A program made the translations under genes and the position numbers. This document shows, one piece after another, positions 30,205 through 39,295 of a DNA stretch of 64,000 bases; position 1 is the stretch's first letter, and each line of letters opens with the position of its first letter. Where the stretch lies: positions 434,001 through 498,000 of the forward strand of contig NZ_AP022561.1 of NCBI RefSeq assembly GCF_010726245.1, read 5' to 3'. The notes below the pieces were generated by a model. That model saw only the letters and a list, made by a program, of their open reading frames with translations. It made no database searches and was not told where the DNA came from. The stretch comes from Mycolicibacterium aichiense (GTDB taxonomy: Bacteria; Actinomycetota; Actinomycetes; Mycobacteriales; Mycobacteriaceae).

Positions 30205-33200
30205 GCGGCGCTGTCCTCGGCTTTGCGCGCATCGTCGCGGGTTTTCTTCCTCGAAACGAGCCACGGGGCAATCGGATTGCCCTGCCAGCGGGTCGACGGC
30301 GGCACCTCGTCGCCGCGCATCACCAGCGATGCCGGGCCGACGGTGGCGCCTGCGCCGAGCTTGGCAGCGGGCAATGCCACGCAGTGCGGACCCAGCGTGG
30401 CACCCTCGTCGAGCACGACGGTGTCCATGCGCATGATCCGATCATGAAACAGGTGCGTCTGCACCACGCAGCCGCGGTTGACGGTGCTGGCCCGCTGCAG
30501 CGTCACCAGGTCGGCTTCGGGCAGCCAGTACGTTTCACACCACACGCCACGGCCGATCTTGGCGCCGAGCGCCCGCAGCCAGAGGTTCATCACGGGGGTG
30601 CCGCTGGCGGCGCGGGCGAACCACGGCGCCGCCACCGTTTCCACGAACGTGTCCGACACCTCGTTGCGCCACACGAACGACGACCAGAGCGGCTGCTCGT
30701 CGGCCGGGATATGCCCCACCACAAGCCATTTGGCGGCCACCGCGGTCCCTCCGGCGACTGCGCCCGCAATCAGCAGCACGACGCCGCCGGCCAGTGCGGT
30801 GACCGCATAGCCGAATTCGAGCGCCAAGGCCTGCAGCGCGGCCAGAACCGCCACTCCGATCGCGAAGGTGACCATCACCGGGAACAGCCGGCAGGTCTCG
30901 ACCGCGGCGCGCATCACCTTCAACCGCATCGGGGGGCTGAATGTCAGTGCGGCGTCGCCTTCATCGGCGCGGCGGCGCAACCGGATCGGCGGGCTGCCCA
31001 GCCACGACGAACCGGCCTTGGCCTTGTGCGGGGCGGCCGAAAGCACCGCGACCAGGCCATCGTCGGGCACCCGCCGGCCCGGTTGGGTGATACCGGAGTT
31101 ACCCAGGAAAGCGCGCTTGCCGACGGTGGCCTTGGCGACGTGGATCCATCCGCCGCCGAGTTCGTAGGAGGCCACCATGGTGTCGTCGGCCAGAAATGCG
31201 CCGTCTTCCACGACGGTGAACTTCGGGGTCAGCAGTGCGGTTGAAATCTCGGTGTTGCGGCCGACTTTCGCGCCGAGGGCCCGCAGCCACCACGGGGTGA
31301 GCAGGCTGGCGTAGACGGGGAACAGGTAGTTGCGGGCGGCGTCCATCAGCCGTTCGGTGGTCCACAGCTGCCAGCCCACCCGGCTGCGCACCGGGTGATA
31401 GCCCTCGCGGAGCCCGATCGCGAGGATCCGCACCGCCACGACGGTGAACGCCGCGTACACCACCAGGGCGACCAGCGCGGCCACCGGAATCCACGGCGCA
31501 GCCGCGGCCAGGGCCGAACCCAGCGTCGCACTGTGCCGGGCCGGCCAGACCAGCACACCCAGCCCGATCGCCAGCGCCAGCAGCGGCACCCCGCCGAGGA
31601 GCATGGACGTCACCCCGTAGACGCCCACCCACAGGGCGGCGCGCGGCGGCCGGTGCTCGGGCCACGGATGGCGGGCCTTGCCGGACTTCACCGCCGGCGA
31701 ACCCTTCCAGTACTGCCCGTTCTTCACCTTGCCGACCACACCTGAGCCGGGCGCCACGTCGGCGTTCTTCCCGACGACGGCACCCGGGAACAGCGTGGTC
31801 CGTGCCCCGATGCTGGCATCGTTGCCGACGCTGATCGGGCCGACGTGGAAGAGGTCGCCGTCGATCCAATGCCCGGTCAGATCGACCTCCGGTTCGATGG
31901 AAACCCGGTGGCCGAGCGTGAGCATGCCGGTCACCGGAGGCGCCGAATGCAGATCTACGCCTTTGCCGATCTTGTTACCCAGCGCCCGGGCGTAGTACAC
32001 CAGCCACGGCGCACCCGCGAGGTTCTCGGCGCCGCTGGCGTCGGCCAGCCGTTCGGCCAGCCACACCCGCAGGTGTTCGGACCCGCCCCGGCGATAGGTG
32101 CCCGGCTCCAGCCCCGACAGCAGCGTCCGCGCGCCCAGCACAGCGATGCCCATCCGGCCGATCGGGGTGATGAACAGGATGAAGGCGACCACGACCAGCC
32201 ACCAGTTGACCGGTGCGAGCCACGGCAGCGGATGCACCGCGGCGGCCACGTTGTTGATCAGCGCCAGCCACGTCACCCATTGCAGCCCGGTCAGCGTGGC
32301 CAGCGGCACCGACAACAGCACCTGGGCCGCCTGCGTCGACACCGGCGTCGGCGTGACATGGCGTGGGGTGACCGCGGCCGACGGCTTCTGCTCGTCGAGG
32401 AATTCGGCCAGCGATCCCAGCCGCGGGTGGTCGTAGAGCTGGGCGACGGTCAGCTGCGGGTAGCGCTCGCGCAGCGCGGCCACCAGCTGGGCCGCCGACA
32501 GCGAGCCGCCGCCGAGGGCGAAGAAGTCCGCCTCCGGGCCGTCCACCACGGCGCCAAGGACGTCGCGCCACAGCCCGGCCAGCCAGCCCATGGTGCCGCC
32601 GAGGTCGGGTTCGGAGTCCTGATAGCCGGGCGGCGGCCACGGCAGCGCATTGCGATCGACCTTGCCCGAGGTCCGGGTCGGCAGCTCGTCGAGTAGCACC
32701 AGGCGCGGCACCAGCGCTGCGGGCAGGGCCTCGGCCAGGTGGGTGCGGGCCGCGGCGAGGTCGAAATCGGGGTTGGCGCTGGAGATGTAGCCGACGAGCA
32801 TCGGAGTGCCGCTGGCGGTGCGTCGCACCGCCGCAGCGGCACCACTGACGCCGGGCAGGTTCACCAGCGCCGAGTCGACCTCGCCGAGTTCGATGCGCCG
32901 TCCGCCGACCTTGACCTGATCGTCGGCACGGCCCTGGAAATACAGTCCGTCGGCTTCCAAGCGGACGAGGTCGCCGCTGCGGTAGGCCCGCGCCCACTCC
33001 AGCGACGGCATCGGCGCGTACTTCTCGGCGTCTTTCTCCGGATCCAGGTAGCGGGCCAGGCCGACTCCGCCGATCACCAGTTCGCCCACTTCGCCGAGAG
33101 CGACGGGGGCGCCGCTGGAGTCGACCACCGCCAGGTCCCAGCCCGGCAGCGGGCGCCCGATGCTGACCGGACTGCGCCCGTCGAGGCGGGCGGCGCTGGC

Positions 33201-34100
33201 CACCACGGTTGCCTCGGTGGGTCCGTAGGTGTTCCACACCTCGCGGCCTTCGACCGCCAGCCGTTCGGCCAGCTCGGGCGGGCAGGCCTCGCCGCCGAAG
33301 ATCAGCAGCCGCACCGCTTCCAGCGCCTCGGCCGGCCACAACGACGCCAGCGTGGGCACCGTCGACACCACGGTGATGTCCCGCGCCACCAGCCACGGCC
33401 CGAGGTCCATGCCGCTACGCACCAGGGCGCGGGGCGCAGGCACCAGACATGCGCCGTACCGCCAGGCCAGCCACATCTCCTCGCAGGAGGCGTCGAACGC
33501 CACCGACAACCCGGCCAGCACCCGGTCAGCCGGTCCGATCGGGTTGTTCTGCAAGAACATTCGCGCCTCGGCGTCGACGAACGCCGCCGCGTTGCGGTGG
33601 GTGACGGCGACACCCTTGGGGGTTCCGGTGGATCCGGAGGTGAAGATGATCCACGCGTCGTCGCGACCCAGTGGGGCTGTCGCCCGCCATCCGCGCGACG
33701 AGCCAGGCCCGCGGGTCAGGCCGGCTTCGGTGATGATGGCGACCACGCCGGCCTCGTTGAACACCAGCTCGGCGCGCTCGTCGGGATCGTCGGCGTCGAC
33801 CGGGACATAGGCCGCACCGGCGGCCAGCGTCGAGAGGATCGCGACGTAGAGGGCGTAACTGCCGGACGGCATGCGGATGCCGATCCGGTCGCCGCGGCCG
33901 ATGCCGCGGGCGGCCAGCCACTCGACGCTCTCCTCGATGTCGGCGATCAGCTCGGCATAGGTCAGCTGCACCGTGCCGTCGTCGATGGCGGCTGCGTCGG
34001 GGTATCGGTTGGCGGTGTCGTAGAGGATGTCGATGAGGGTGCGCGGGGCCGGTGCCTGCTCCGACAACAAGTATTGCGGGGGAATTTCCGGCGTCGCCAC
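30201..34100 (-). CDS. Pls/PosA-family nonribosomal peptide synthetase
   Basis: About 1,299 residues. It has one adenylation domain (IIFTSGSTGTPKGV, TYGPTEATV, YRSGDLVR, GRADDQVKVGGRR and PTRTSGKVDRN for core motifs A3-A10; A4 has FDASCEEMW with the amino-group-binding Asp). One carrier domain follows (LGGGSLSAAQL, phosphopantetheine Ser ~533). The last 700 residues hold six or more membrane helices between three left-handed beta-helix acyltransferase-like blocks, the layout of epsilon-poly-lysine synthetase. There is no condensation or thioesterase domain. The product is probably an amino acid polymer or amino-acylated envelope component. GTG 34100 is chosen for an AGGA 8 nt upstream; ATG 34130 is the alternative. 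The stop overlaps the M1 peptidase start. Confidence 0.9.
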   Translation of the reverse strand: MATPEIPPQYLLSEQAPAPRTLIDILYDTANRYPDAAAIDDGTVQLTYAELIADIEESVEWLAARGIGRGDRIGIRMPSGSYALYVAILSTLAAGAAYVPVDADDPDERAELVFNEAGVVAIITEAGLTRGPGSSRGWRATAPLGRDDAWIIFTSGSTGTPKGVAVTHRNAAAFVDAEARMFLQNNPIGPADRVLAGLSVAFDASCEEMWLAWRYGACLVPAPRALVRSGMDLGPWLVARDITVVSTVPTLASLWPAEALEAVRLLIFGGEACPPELAERLAVEGREVWNTYGPTEATVVASAARLDGRSPVSIGRPLPGWDLAVVDSSGAPVALGEVGELVIGGVGLARYLDPEKDAEKYAPMPSLEWARAYRSGDLVRLEADGLYFQGRADDQVKVGGRRIELGEVDSALVNLPGVSGAAAAVRRTASGTPMLVGYISSANPDFDLAAARTHLAEALPAALVPRLVLLDELPTRTSGKVDRNALPWPPPGYQDSEPDLGGTMGWLAGLWRDVLGAVVDGPEADFFALGGGSLSAAQLVAALRERYPQLTVAQLYDHPRLGSLAEFLDEQKPSAAVTPRHVTPTPVSTQAAQVLLSVPLATLTGLQWVTWLALINNVAAAVHPLPWLAPVNWWLVVVAFILFITPIGRMGIAVLGARTLLSGLEPGTYRRGGSEHLRVWLAERLADASGAENLAGAPWLVYYARALGNKIGKGVDLHSAPPVTGMLTLGHRVSIEPEVDLTGHWIDGDLFHVGPISVGNDASIGARTTLFPGAVVGKNADVAPGSGVVGKVKNGQYWKGSPAVKSGKARHPWPEHRPPRAALWVGVYGVTSMLLGGVPLLALAIGLGVLVWPARHSATLGSALAAAAPWIPVAALVALVVYAAFTVVAVRILAIGLREGYHPVRSRVGWQLWTTERLMDAARNYLFPVYASLLTPWWLRALGAKVGRNTEISTALLTPKFTVVEDGAFLADDTMVASYELGGGWIHVAKATVGKRAFLGNSGITQPGRRVPDDGLVAVLSAAPHKAKAGSSWLGSPPIRLRRRADEGDAALTFSPPMRLKVMRAAVETCRLFPVMVTFAIGVAVLAALQALALEFGYAVTALAGGVVLLIAGAVAGGTAVAAKWLVVGHIPADEQPLWSSFVWRNEVSDTFVETVAAPWFARAASGTPVMNLWLRALGAKIGRGVWCETYWLPEADLVTLQRASTVNRGCVVQTHLFHDRIMRMDTVVLDEGATLGPHCVALPAAKLGAGATVGPASLVMRGDEVPPSTRWQGNPIAPWLVSRKKTRDDARKAEDSAA

Positions 34101-34212
34101 GACGAGGATCCTAGGCCGCCTCGTCGACATCGCGGTGCCGGACGCGGCCGGTGGCCGAGGCGATCCCGCGTTCGGTTTGCTGCTGGGCGCGCCGACCTGA
34201 CAGACTGCTGCC

Positions 34213-34310
34213 AGAGGGGAGTATTCCTTCGTCGCGGTGTCGTCACCACGGCGGCCAACGTTGGCTGTCCGGTGCCGCGGGCCGAGCTTTGCTCGGCGGA
34301 AGAGACCTCG
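34213..34310 (+). promoter_or_regulatory. yybP-ykoY-type (manganese) riboswitch leader of terC
   Basis: The leader holds the conserved parts of the yybP-ykoY class in order. GAGGGGAGTA lies at 34214-34223 (5' side of P1), followed by a GTCGTCACC segment at 34239-34247. A perfect GCCGAGC-TTT-GCTCGGC hairpin lies at 34281-34297, then GGAAGAGACCTC (34298-34309), whose CCTC closes P1 with GAGG. This family senses Mn2+ and is frequently found before TerC/YkoY-type membrane proteins. It ends 30 nt before the terC ATG, with GGAGG at 34328-34332 available for translational control. Not confirmed by covariance search. Confidence 0.8.
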
Positions 34311-34339
34311 GACGTTTTGTGACGCCCGGAGGTCCTGTT

Positions 34340-35308
34340 ATGAATGTGACACCGCTCGAATGGTTCATCACCATCGGCGTGACGGTCGCGGTGCTCCTGT
34401 TCGACGTGATCTTCGTCGCGCGGCGCCCGCACGAACCCACGATGCGTGAGTGCGGCATCTATCTGTCGTTCTACATCGGTTTGGCCATCGCATTCGGGCT
34501 GTGGGTGTGGAACTTCCACGGCGGTCAGTTCGGCCTGGAGTTCTACGCGGGCTGGCTCACCGAGTACAGCCTGTCGGTGGACAACCTGTTCATCTTCATC
34601 ATCATCATGGCCAGCTTCAAGGTGCCGAAGATCTATCAGCAAGAGGCACTTCTGATCGGCATCGTCCTGGCGCTGATTTTCCGCGGCATCTTCATCGCGC
34701 TGGGTGCTGTTGCCATTGAACAGTTTTCGTGGATCTTCTACATCTTCGGGGCATTCCTGCTGTACACCGCGATCCGGCTGGTCCGCGATACCGAGCACGA
34801 CGACGACGCCGAGAACACCGTGGTGCGCCTGGCCCGCAAGTACGTGCCGAGCACCGACAAATGGGACGGCCTGAAGCTGTACGTCAAGGAGGGCGGCAAG
34901 CGCCTGATGACGCCGATGTTTCTGGTCATCGTGGCGCTGGGCACCACCGACCTGCTGTTCGCGCTGGACTCCATCCCCGCGATTTACGGCCTCACCCGCG
35001 AGCCTTACATCGTGTTCACCGCAAACCTTTTCGCGCTGATGGGGTTACGCCAGCTCTACTTCCTGCTCGGTGATCTGCTCAACCGGCTGGTGTACCTGTC
35101 GCAGGGCCTGGCCTTCATCCTGTTCTTCATCGGGGTCAAGCTGGTGCTGCATGCCCTGCACGAAAACGAGCTGCCGTTCATCAACGGGGGCGAAGGCGTG
35201 CACGTGCCGGAGATTCCGACACTGCTGAGCCTGGCCGTCATCATCCTGACGCTGTTCCTGACGATGGTCGCCAGCCTGATCAAGACGCGGGTGGTCGACA
35301 ACCGCTGA
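34340..35308 (+). CDS. TerC-family integral membrane protein (putative metal exporter)
   Basis: A 322-residue protein with about nine membrane helices and the TerC/Alx signatures: SLSVDNLFIF with the conserved acidic residue in the first half, and LFALDSIPAIYGLTREPYIVFTANLFALMGLRQLYFL in the second. Family members such as Alx, MeeF/MeeY and YkoY export Mn2+ or metallate exported enzymes. ATG 34340 has GGAGG 7 nt upstream. The riboswitch-like leader fits control by manganese. Confidence 0.92.
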   Translation: MNVTPLEWFITIGVTVAVLLFDVIFVARRPHEPTMRECGIYLSFYIGLAIAFGLWVWNFHGGQFGLEFYAGWLTEYSLSVDNLFIFIIIMASFKVPKIYQQEALLIGIVLALIFRGIFIALGAVAIEQFSWIFYIFGAFLLYTAIRLVRDTEHDDDAENTVVRLARKYVPSTDKWDGLKLYVKEGGKRLMTPMFLVIVALGTTDLLFALDSIPAIYGLTREPYIVFTANLFALMGLRQLYFLLGDLLNRLVYLSQGLAFILFFIGVKLVLHALHENELPFINGGEGVHVPEIPTLLSLAVIILTLFLTMVASLIKTRVVDNR

Positions 35309-35387
35309 AAGCCCGCAGACATCGGAGTTCTGGTCCGGCTGAACGGAACCATTGCCGGTGCTCGCTGGTGTCCTTAGCGTGGCCGAC

Positions 35388-35798
35388 ATGCCGGAGTTAC
35401 GGGTGTTCATCGCCGAGACCGACGATGCCTGGACGGAATTGACCGAGGTGACCGCGGGCCAGCGCCCGGTGGTGCGGTTGAGCGCGCCGGACCTGCAGGA
35501 AGCGGCACGACGGCGCCGCCGACTGCCCACCGACGTCGCCGTGGTGCTCGATCTGTCGGTGGCGGTCGCTGACGACCCGCGCACGGCGCTGGCCGCGATC
35601 TCCGACCATGGCGGCACCGAGGGAGTTCGCTACGCCGGGACCGTTGACGGCCTGGCCGGGCTGGTCGCCGACCTGTATGTGGCCGGGGTCGCTGACGGCG
35701 TCACGCTGATCCCGGTCGGACCGGCCGACGATCTGCGTCCCCGGGCGCACGCCGCCCTGAGCCGCATCCAGGATCGGTTGCGAATCCCGGCCGCCTGA
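35388..35798 (+). CDS. Small protein resembling the C-terminal part of luciferase-like monooxygenases
   Basis: A 136-residue soluble protein. Its last half, YAGTVDGLAGLVADLYVAGVADGVTLIPVGP, resembles the final strand-helix unit of LLM-class flavin oxidoreductases (a GTPE...DGF-type segment), but the flavin-binding N-terminal barrel is absent. The first half (ELRVFIAETDDAWTELTEV) is not recognised. It may be a degenerate or stand-alone subdomain. ATG 35388 is preferred; GTG 35379 also fits. It lies 79 bp after terC in the same direction. Confidence 0.6.
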   Translation: MPELRVFIAETDDAWTELTEVTAGQRPVVRLSAPDLQEAARRRRRLPTDVAVVLDLSVAVADDPRTALAAISDHGGTEGVRYAGTVDGLAGLVADLYVAGVADGVTLIPVGPADDLRPRAHAALSRIQDRLRIPAA

Positions 35799-35824
35799 GC
35801 GGGTCGCGGTTCTACGCTGAATCC

Positions 35825-36196
35825 ATGATCGAAGTCCTTTCCGACATGCCTGAGGGTGTGACGGGCCTTCGGGTGTCCGGCCGGGTGAGCGGCGAGGACC
35901 TCAAGGCGTTCAAGCCGGCGATGGACGACCTGATGAAGCCGGACGGCGACATCCGGATCGTCGAAGTCATCGACTCCGATTACCAGGGGTTCGGGCCCGG
36001 TGGCCTGGTCGAGGATCTCAAACTCGGCTTGGGCACGCTGTTCACCCGGCACGCCGCGTTCAAGCGGGTCGCGGTGGTCAGCGACAAGGAGTGGGTGGTC
36101 CACACCATTCACGCGGTGGGCTGGTTGATGCCCGGTGACGTCGCGGTGTTCGGTCTCGCCGAGCTCGAGCAGGCCAAGCAGTGGGCGGCCGGGTAG
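35825..36196 (+). CDS. SpoIIAA-like STAS-domain protein (DUF3478 type)
   Basis: A 123-residue single-domain protein with the SpoIIAA-like pattern: GLRVSGRVSGEDLKAFKPAMDDLM, then an acidic strand IRIVEVIDSDYQGF, and FKRVAVVSDKEWV. It ends in a MPGDVAVFGLAELEQAKQW helix. Related proteins are cytosolic and of unknown function; the serine phosphorylated in true anti-sigma-antagonists is not obvious, so partner-switching is not implied. The ATG at 35825 starts the frame. Confidence 0.85.
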   Translation: MIEVLSDMPEGVTGLRVSGRVSGEDLKAFKPAMDDLMKPDGDIRIVEVIDSDYQGFGPGGLVEDLKLGLGTLFTRHAAFKRVAVVSDKEWVVHTIHAVGWLMPGDVAVFGLAELEQAKQWAAG

Positions 36197-36258
36197 TCGC
36201 CTCAACCGGTCGGCTGCGCCGTAGCACCGCGGAAACATAGTGCGCCTACCGTGACCCG

Positions 36259-36981
36259 ATGTTGCGACGACGTTCGGCGCTGCTCGATCGGCTGGTGGTC
36301 GACCACCCAGGAAGCCCGCAACAGGCCATCCTCGACGAGTTGAGGCGGGTGATCCTCGACGGTGCCGTCGCGCCCGGGACGCCGATTCCGTTGGCCGAAG
36401 TGGCGGATCTGTTCGGGGTGAGCCAGATTCCGGTCCGTGAGTCGCTGAAGACACTGATCGGAGAGGGGTTGGTCGCGCATCGATCCAACTCCGGCTACAC
36501 CGTCGCACAGCTCACGGTGCAAGAACTGCGCGAAATGTACATCGTGCGTGAGACTTTGGAGGCCGCGGCGCTGGCGTCCGCGGTGGCCAACGCGACCGAT
36601 GCCGACCGGGCGGCGATCGTCGCGGCGAACGATGCCCTGCAGCAGGCCGTCGACGACGACGATCCGCTCACCTACCACCGGCAGAGCAGGCACTTTCATC
36701 TCTCGTTGAGCCGGCCGTCGCGCATGTTCCGGCTGCTGCACATGCTCGAATCAGCATGGAACATGACCGAACCCGTGCAGTCCATGGTGCATGTCGAGCC
36801 CTCGGCCCGGGCCGCGCTGCACGGCGACCACCGCGAAATGGTGCTCGCATTCCTGGCCGGCGACGTGGAACAGCTGCTCACTGTCGCCGAGTTGCACGCC
36901 GGGCGGCTCAATTCCGTCATCGCCGCCTTGCCGACGGACACCGGGCTGTTTCTGCCTGCGGATATATCTTCGGCGCAATAG
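36259..36981 (+). CDS. GntR/FadR-family transcriptional regulator
   Basis: A 240-residue regulator. The N-terminal winged helix (LDELRRVILDGAVAPGTPIPLAEVADLFGVSQIPVRESLKTLIGEGLV) is the classic GntR DNA-binding motif. The C-terminal ~140 residues form an FCD ligand domain (LREMYIVRETLEAAALASA, then HRQSRHFH with metal-binding His). It lies 53 bp upstream of the permease and racemase and probably represses this purine-catabolism operon. CCGG-N5-CCGG at 36994-37006 in the intergenic space is a possible but weak operator. Confidence 0.92.
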   Translation: MLRRRSALLDRLVVDHPGSPQQAILDELRRVILDGAVAPGTPIPLAEVADLFGVSQIPVRESLKTLIGEGLVAHRSNSGYTVAQLTVQELREMYIVRETLEAAALASAVANATDADRAAIVAANDALQQAVDDDDPLTYHRQSRHFHLSLSRPSRMFRLLHMLESAWNMTEPVQSMVHVEPSARAALHGDHREMVLAFLAGDVEQLLTVAELHAGRLNSVIAALPTDTGLFLPADISSAQ

Positions 36982-37034
36982 CCGGGTAGTTCACCGGAAA
37001 TACCGGGGAAACGCACCGTCGATAGCGTCCGGCC

Positions 37035-38585
37035 ATGACCGACATCGACACACCGCAGAGCGTGAAAAACCTGCCGCCCGGCGCCGTCGTCGGCGCGGGT
37101 GACATCGTGGAAGCCGCCGGCCACCCGGTCGGCGGCGGACTGATCAAGCCGGGTTACGACCCGCGCCTGACCAACGAGGACCTGGCTCCGCTGCGCGAGC
37201 AGCACTGGAGCTCCTACAACATCTTCGCCTTCTGGATGTCCGACGTGCACAGCGTCGGGGGCTACGTCACGGCGGGCAGCCTGTTCGCCCTGGGCCTTGC
37301 CAGCTGGCAGGTCTTGATCGCACTGCTCATCGGCATCGTGATCGTCAACGTCTTCTGCAACCTGGTCGCCAAGCCCAGCCAGGCCACCGGCGTGCCATAT
37401 CCGGTGATCTGCCGCAGCGTCTTCGGTGTGCTCGGTGCGAACATCCCCGCCATCATCCGCGGTCTGATCGCGGTGGCCTGGTACGGCATCCAGACCTATC
37501 TGGCCTCCGCTGCGCTGGATGTGGTGCTGCTCAAGCTCTTTCCCGCACTTGCGCCGTACGCCGACGTCAACCAGCACGGCTTTCTGGGGTTGCCGTTCCT
37601 GGGCTGGGGCAGCTTCCTGCTGCTCTGGGTCCTGCAGGCATGCGTCTTCTGGCGTGGGATGGAATCCATCCGCAAGTTCATCGATTTCTGCGGTCCCGCG
37701 GTGTACGTGGTGATGTTCATGCTCTGTGGCTATCTGATCTACAAAGCGGGCTGGGGCGCAATCGATCTCAATCTCGGCGATGTCAAGTACACGGGTCTGG
37801 ATGCCGTGCCGGTCATGCTCGGTGCCATCGCCCTTGTGGTGTCGTACTTTTCGGGCCCGATGCTGAACTTCGGCGACTTCGCCCGCTACGGCCGGTCGTT
37901 CGCGGCGGTCAAGCGTGGCAACTTCCTCGGTCTGCCGGTGAACTTTCTGGTGTTCTCGATCCTGGTGGTCGTCACCGCCTCACTCACCGTGCCGGTCTTC
38001 GGCGAGTTGATCACCGATCCTGTGGCGACCGTGGCCAAGATCGACTCCACCTTCGCAATCGTGCTGGGAGCGTTGACCTTCACCATCGCCACGATCGGCA
38101 TCAACATCGTCGCGAACTTCATCTCGCCGGCTTTCGACTTCTCCAACGTCAGCCCGCAGCGGATCAGCTGGCGCGCGGGCGGAATGATCGCCGCCGTCGG
38201 CTCGGTGCTCATCACCCCGTGGAACCTGTACAACAATCCCGAGGTCATCCACTACACACTGGAGACGCTCGGTGCGTTCATCGGCCCGCTGTTCGGCGTG
38301 TTGATCGGCCACTACTACCTGATCCACAAGCAGAAGGTGAACGTTGACGCGCTGTTCACCCTCGCCGAGGACGGAACTTATTGGTACAAGAAGGGTTACA
38401 ACCCGGCTGCGGTGATCGCTACGGCGGTCTCGGCCCTGGTCGCGGTGGTGCCGGTGCTGGCTGTCGGAGTGCCGGGTATGCATACCGCTGCGCAGTACAG
38501 CTGGTTCATCGGCTGCGGTTTGGGCCTGGCGATCTACTACGGGCTCGCGACGCGCGGCAAGCTGGCCGTCGCTGCGCTGCCGTGA
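37035..38585 (+). CDS. NCS1-family permease (allantoin/hydantoin/nucleobase type)
   Basis: A 516-residue secondary transporter with about 12 membrane helices. The start of the first helix, HWSSYNIFAFWMSDVHSVGGYVTAGSLFALGL, is typical of NCS1 cation:nucleobase symporters such as Mhp1 and allantoin permeases. The second half holds GPMLNFGDFARYG, which corresponds to the substrate/cation site. Neighbouring allantoinase, allantoicase and racemase genes point to allantoin or a related hydantoin as substrate (inference). The stop overlaps the racemase GTG (GTGA). Confidence 0.9.
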   Translation: MTDIDTPQSVKNLPPGAVVGAGDIVEAAGHPVGGGLIKPGYDPRLTNEDLAPLREQHWSSYNIFAFWMSDVHSVGGYVTAGSLFALGLASWQVLIALLIGIVIVNVFCNLVAKPSQATGVPYPVICRSVFGVLGANIPAIIRGLIAVAWYGIQTYLASAALDVVLLKLFPALAPYADVNQHGFLGLPFLGWGSFLLLWVLQACVFWRGMESIRKFIDFCGPAVYVVMFMLCGYLIYKAGWGAIDLNLGDVKYTGLDAVPVMLGAIALVVSYFSGPMLNFGDFARYGRSFAAVKRGNFLGLPVNFLVFSILVVVTASLTVPVFGELITDPVATVAKIDSTFAIVLGALTFTIATIGINIVANFISPAFDFSNVSPQRISWRAGGMIAAVGSVLITPWNLYNNPEVIHYTLETLGAFIGPLFGVLIGHYYLIHKQKVNVDALFTLAEDGTYWYKKGYNPAAVIATAVSALVAVVPVLAVGVPGMHTAAQYSWFIGCGLGLAIYYGLATRGKLAVAALP

Positions 38586-39295
38586 CCCGGATCTGGGTGA
38601 TCAATCCCAACACCACACGGGCCATGACCGACACGATCGCACAGTGTGCCCGCGCGGTGGCCGGATCCGGTGTGGTCATCACCGGAATCACCTCCGAGAT
38701 CGGACCGGAGTCGATCGAGAGCCACTACGACGAGGCGCTGGCGGTTCCGGGCGTGCTGCAGGCGGTGCGCCACGGTGATCGAGAGGGTGTCGACGGCTAC
38801 GTGATCGCGTGTTTCGGTGATCCTGGCCTCGATGCCGCACGGGAGGTGGCGGCCGGACCGGTCATCGGGATCGCGGAGGCCGCGATGCAGACGGCCAGCC
38901 ATCTCGGCAGCGGGTTCAGCATCGTCACCACACTGACGCGGACCATCGGCCAGTCGGCGCGACTTGCCGAACGGTATGGCATGCAACGGTTCTGCCGCGG
39001 TATCCATGCCTGCGAGATTCCGGTACTCGATCTGGAGACCGACCCGAACGCGCGCAAGGTCGTCACCGAGGCCTGCCGCGACGCCATCGAGGCCGACGGG
39101 TCCGACGTCGTGGTGCTGGGGTGTGCCGGTATGGCGGATATGTGTGCCGAGATCTCCGCCGACGTGGGTGTACCCGTCATTGACGGGGTCACCGCCGCAA
39201 CCCTGACGGTGCAGTCGCTGGTGACCATGGGTTTACGCACGTCCAAGCGAGGCGAGTACGCGACACCGCCGGACAAGCGCTACTCGGCGGGGTGA
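38582..39295 (+). CDS. Asp/Glu/hydantoin racemase family (allantoin racemase candidate)
   Basis: A 237-residue cofactor-independent racemase. The N-terminus IWVINPNTTRAMT is diagnostic for HyuE/HpxA-type enzymes. The two catalytic cysteines lie in VIACFGDPGLD and VVLGCAGMADM. Family members interconvert hydantoin or allantoin enantiomers. Beside a permease and allantoin-degrading genes, allantoin racemase (making the enantiomer used downstream) is the best guess; hydantoin racemase is the alternative. It overlaps the permease by 4 bp and the convergent allantoinase by 16 bp. Confidence 0.87.
   Translation: MTRIWVINPNTTRAMTDTIAQCARAVAGSGVVITGITSEIGPESIESHYDEALAVPGVLQAVRHGDREGVDGYVIACFGDPGLDAAREVAAGPVIGIAEAAMQTASHLGSGFSIVTTLTRTIGQSARLAERYGMQRFCRGIHACEIPVLDLETDPNARKVVTEACRDAIEADGSDVVVLGCAGMADMCAEISADVGVPVIDGVTAATLTVQSLVTMGLRTSKRGEYATPPDKRYSAG

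Noticed and set aside
36994..37006. CCGG-N5-CCGG as a GntR operator
   Set aside because: CCGG is very frequent at this GC content and does not match the usual GntR/FadR half-site pattern; mentioned only as weak.
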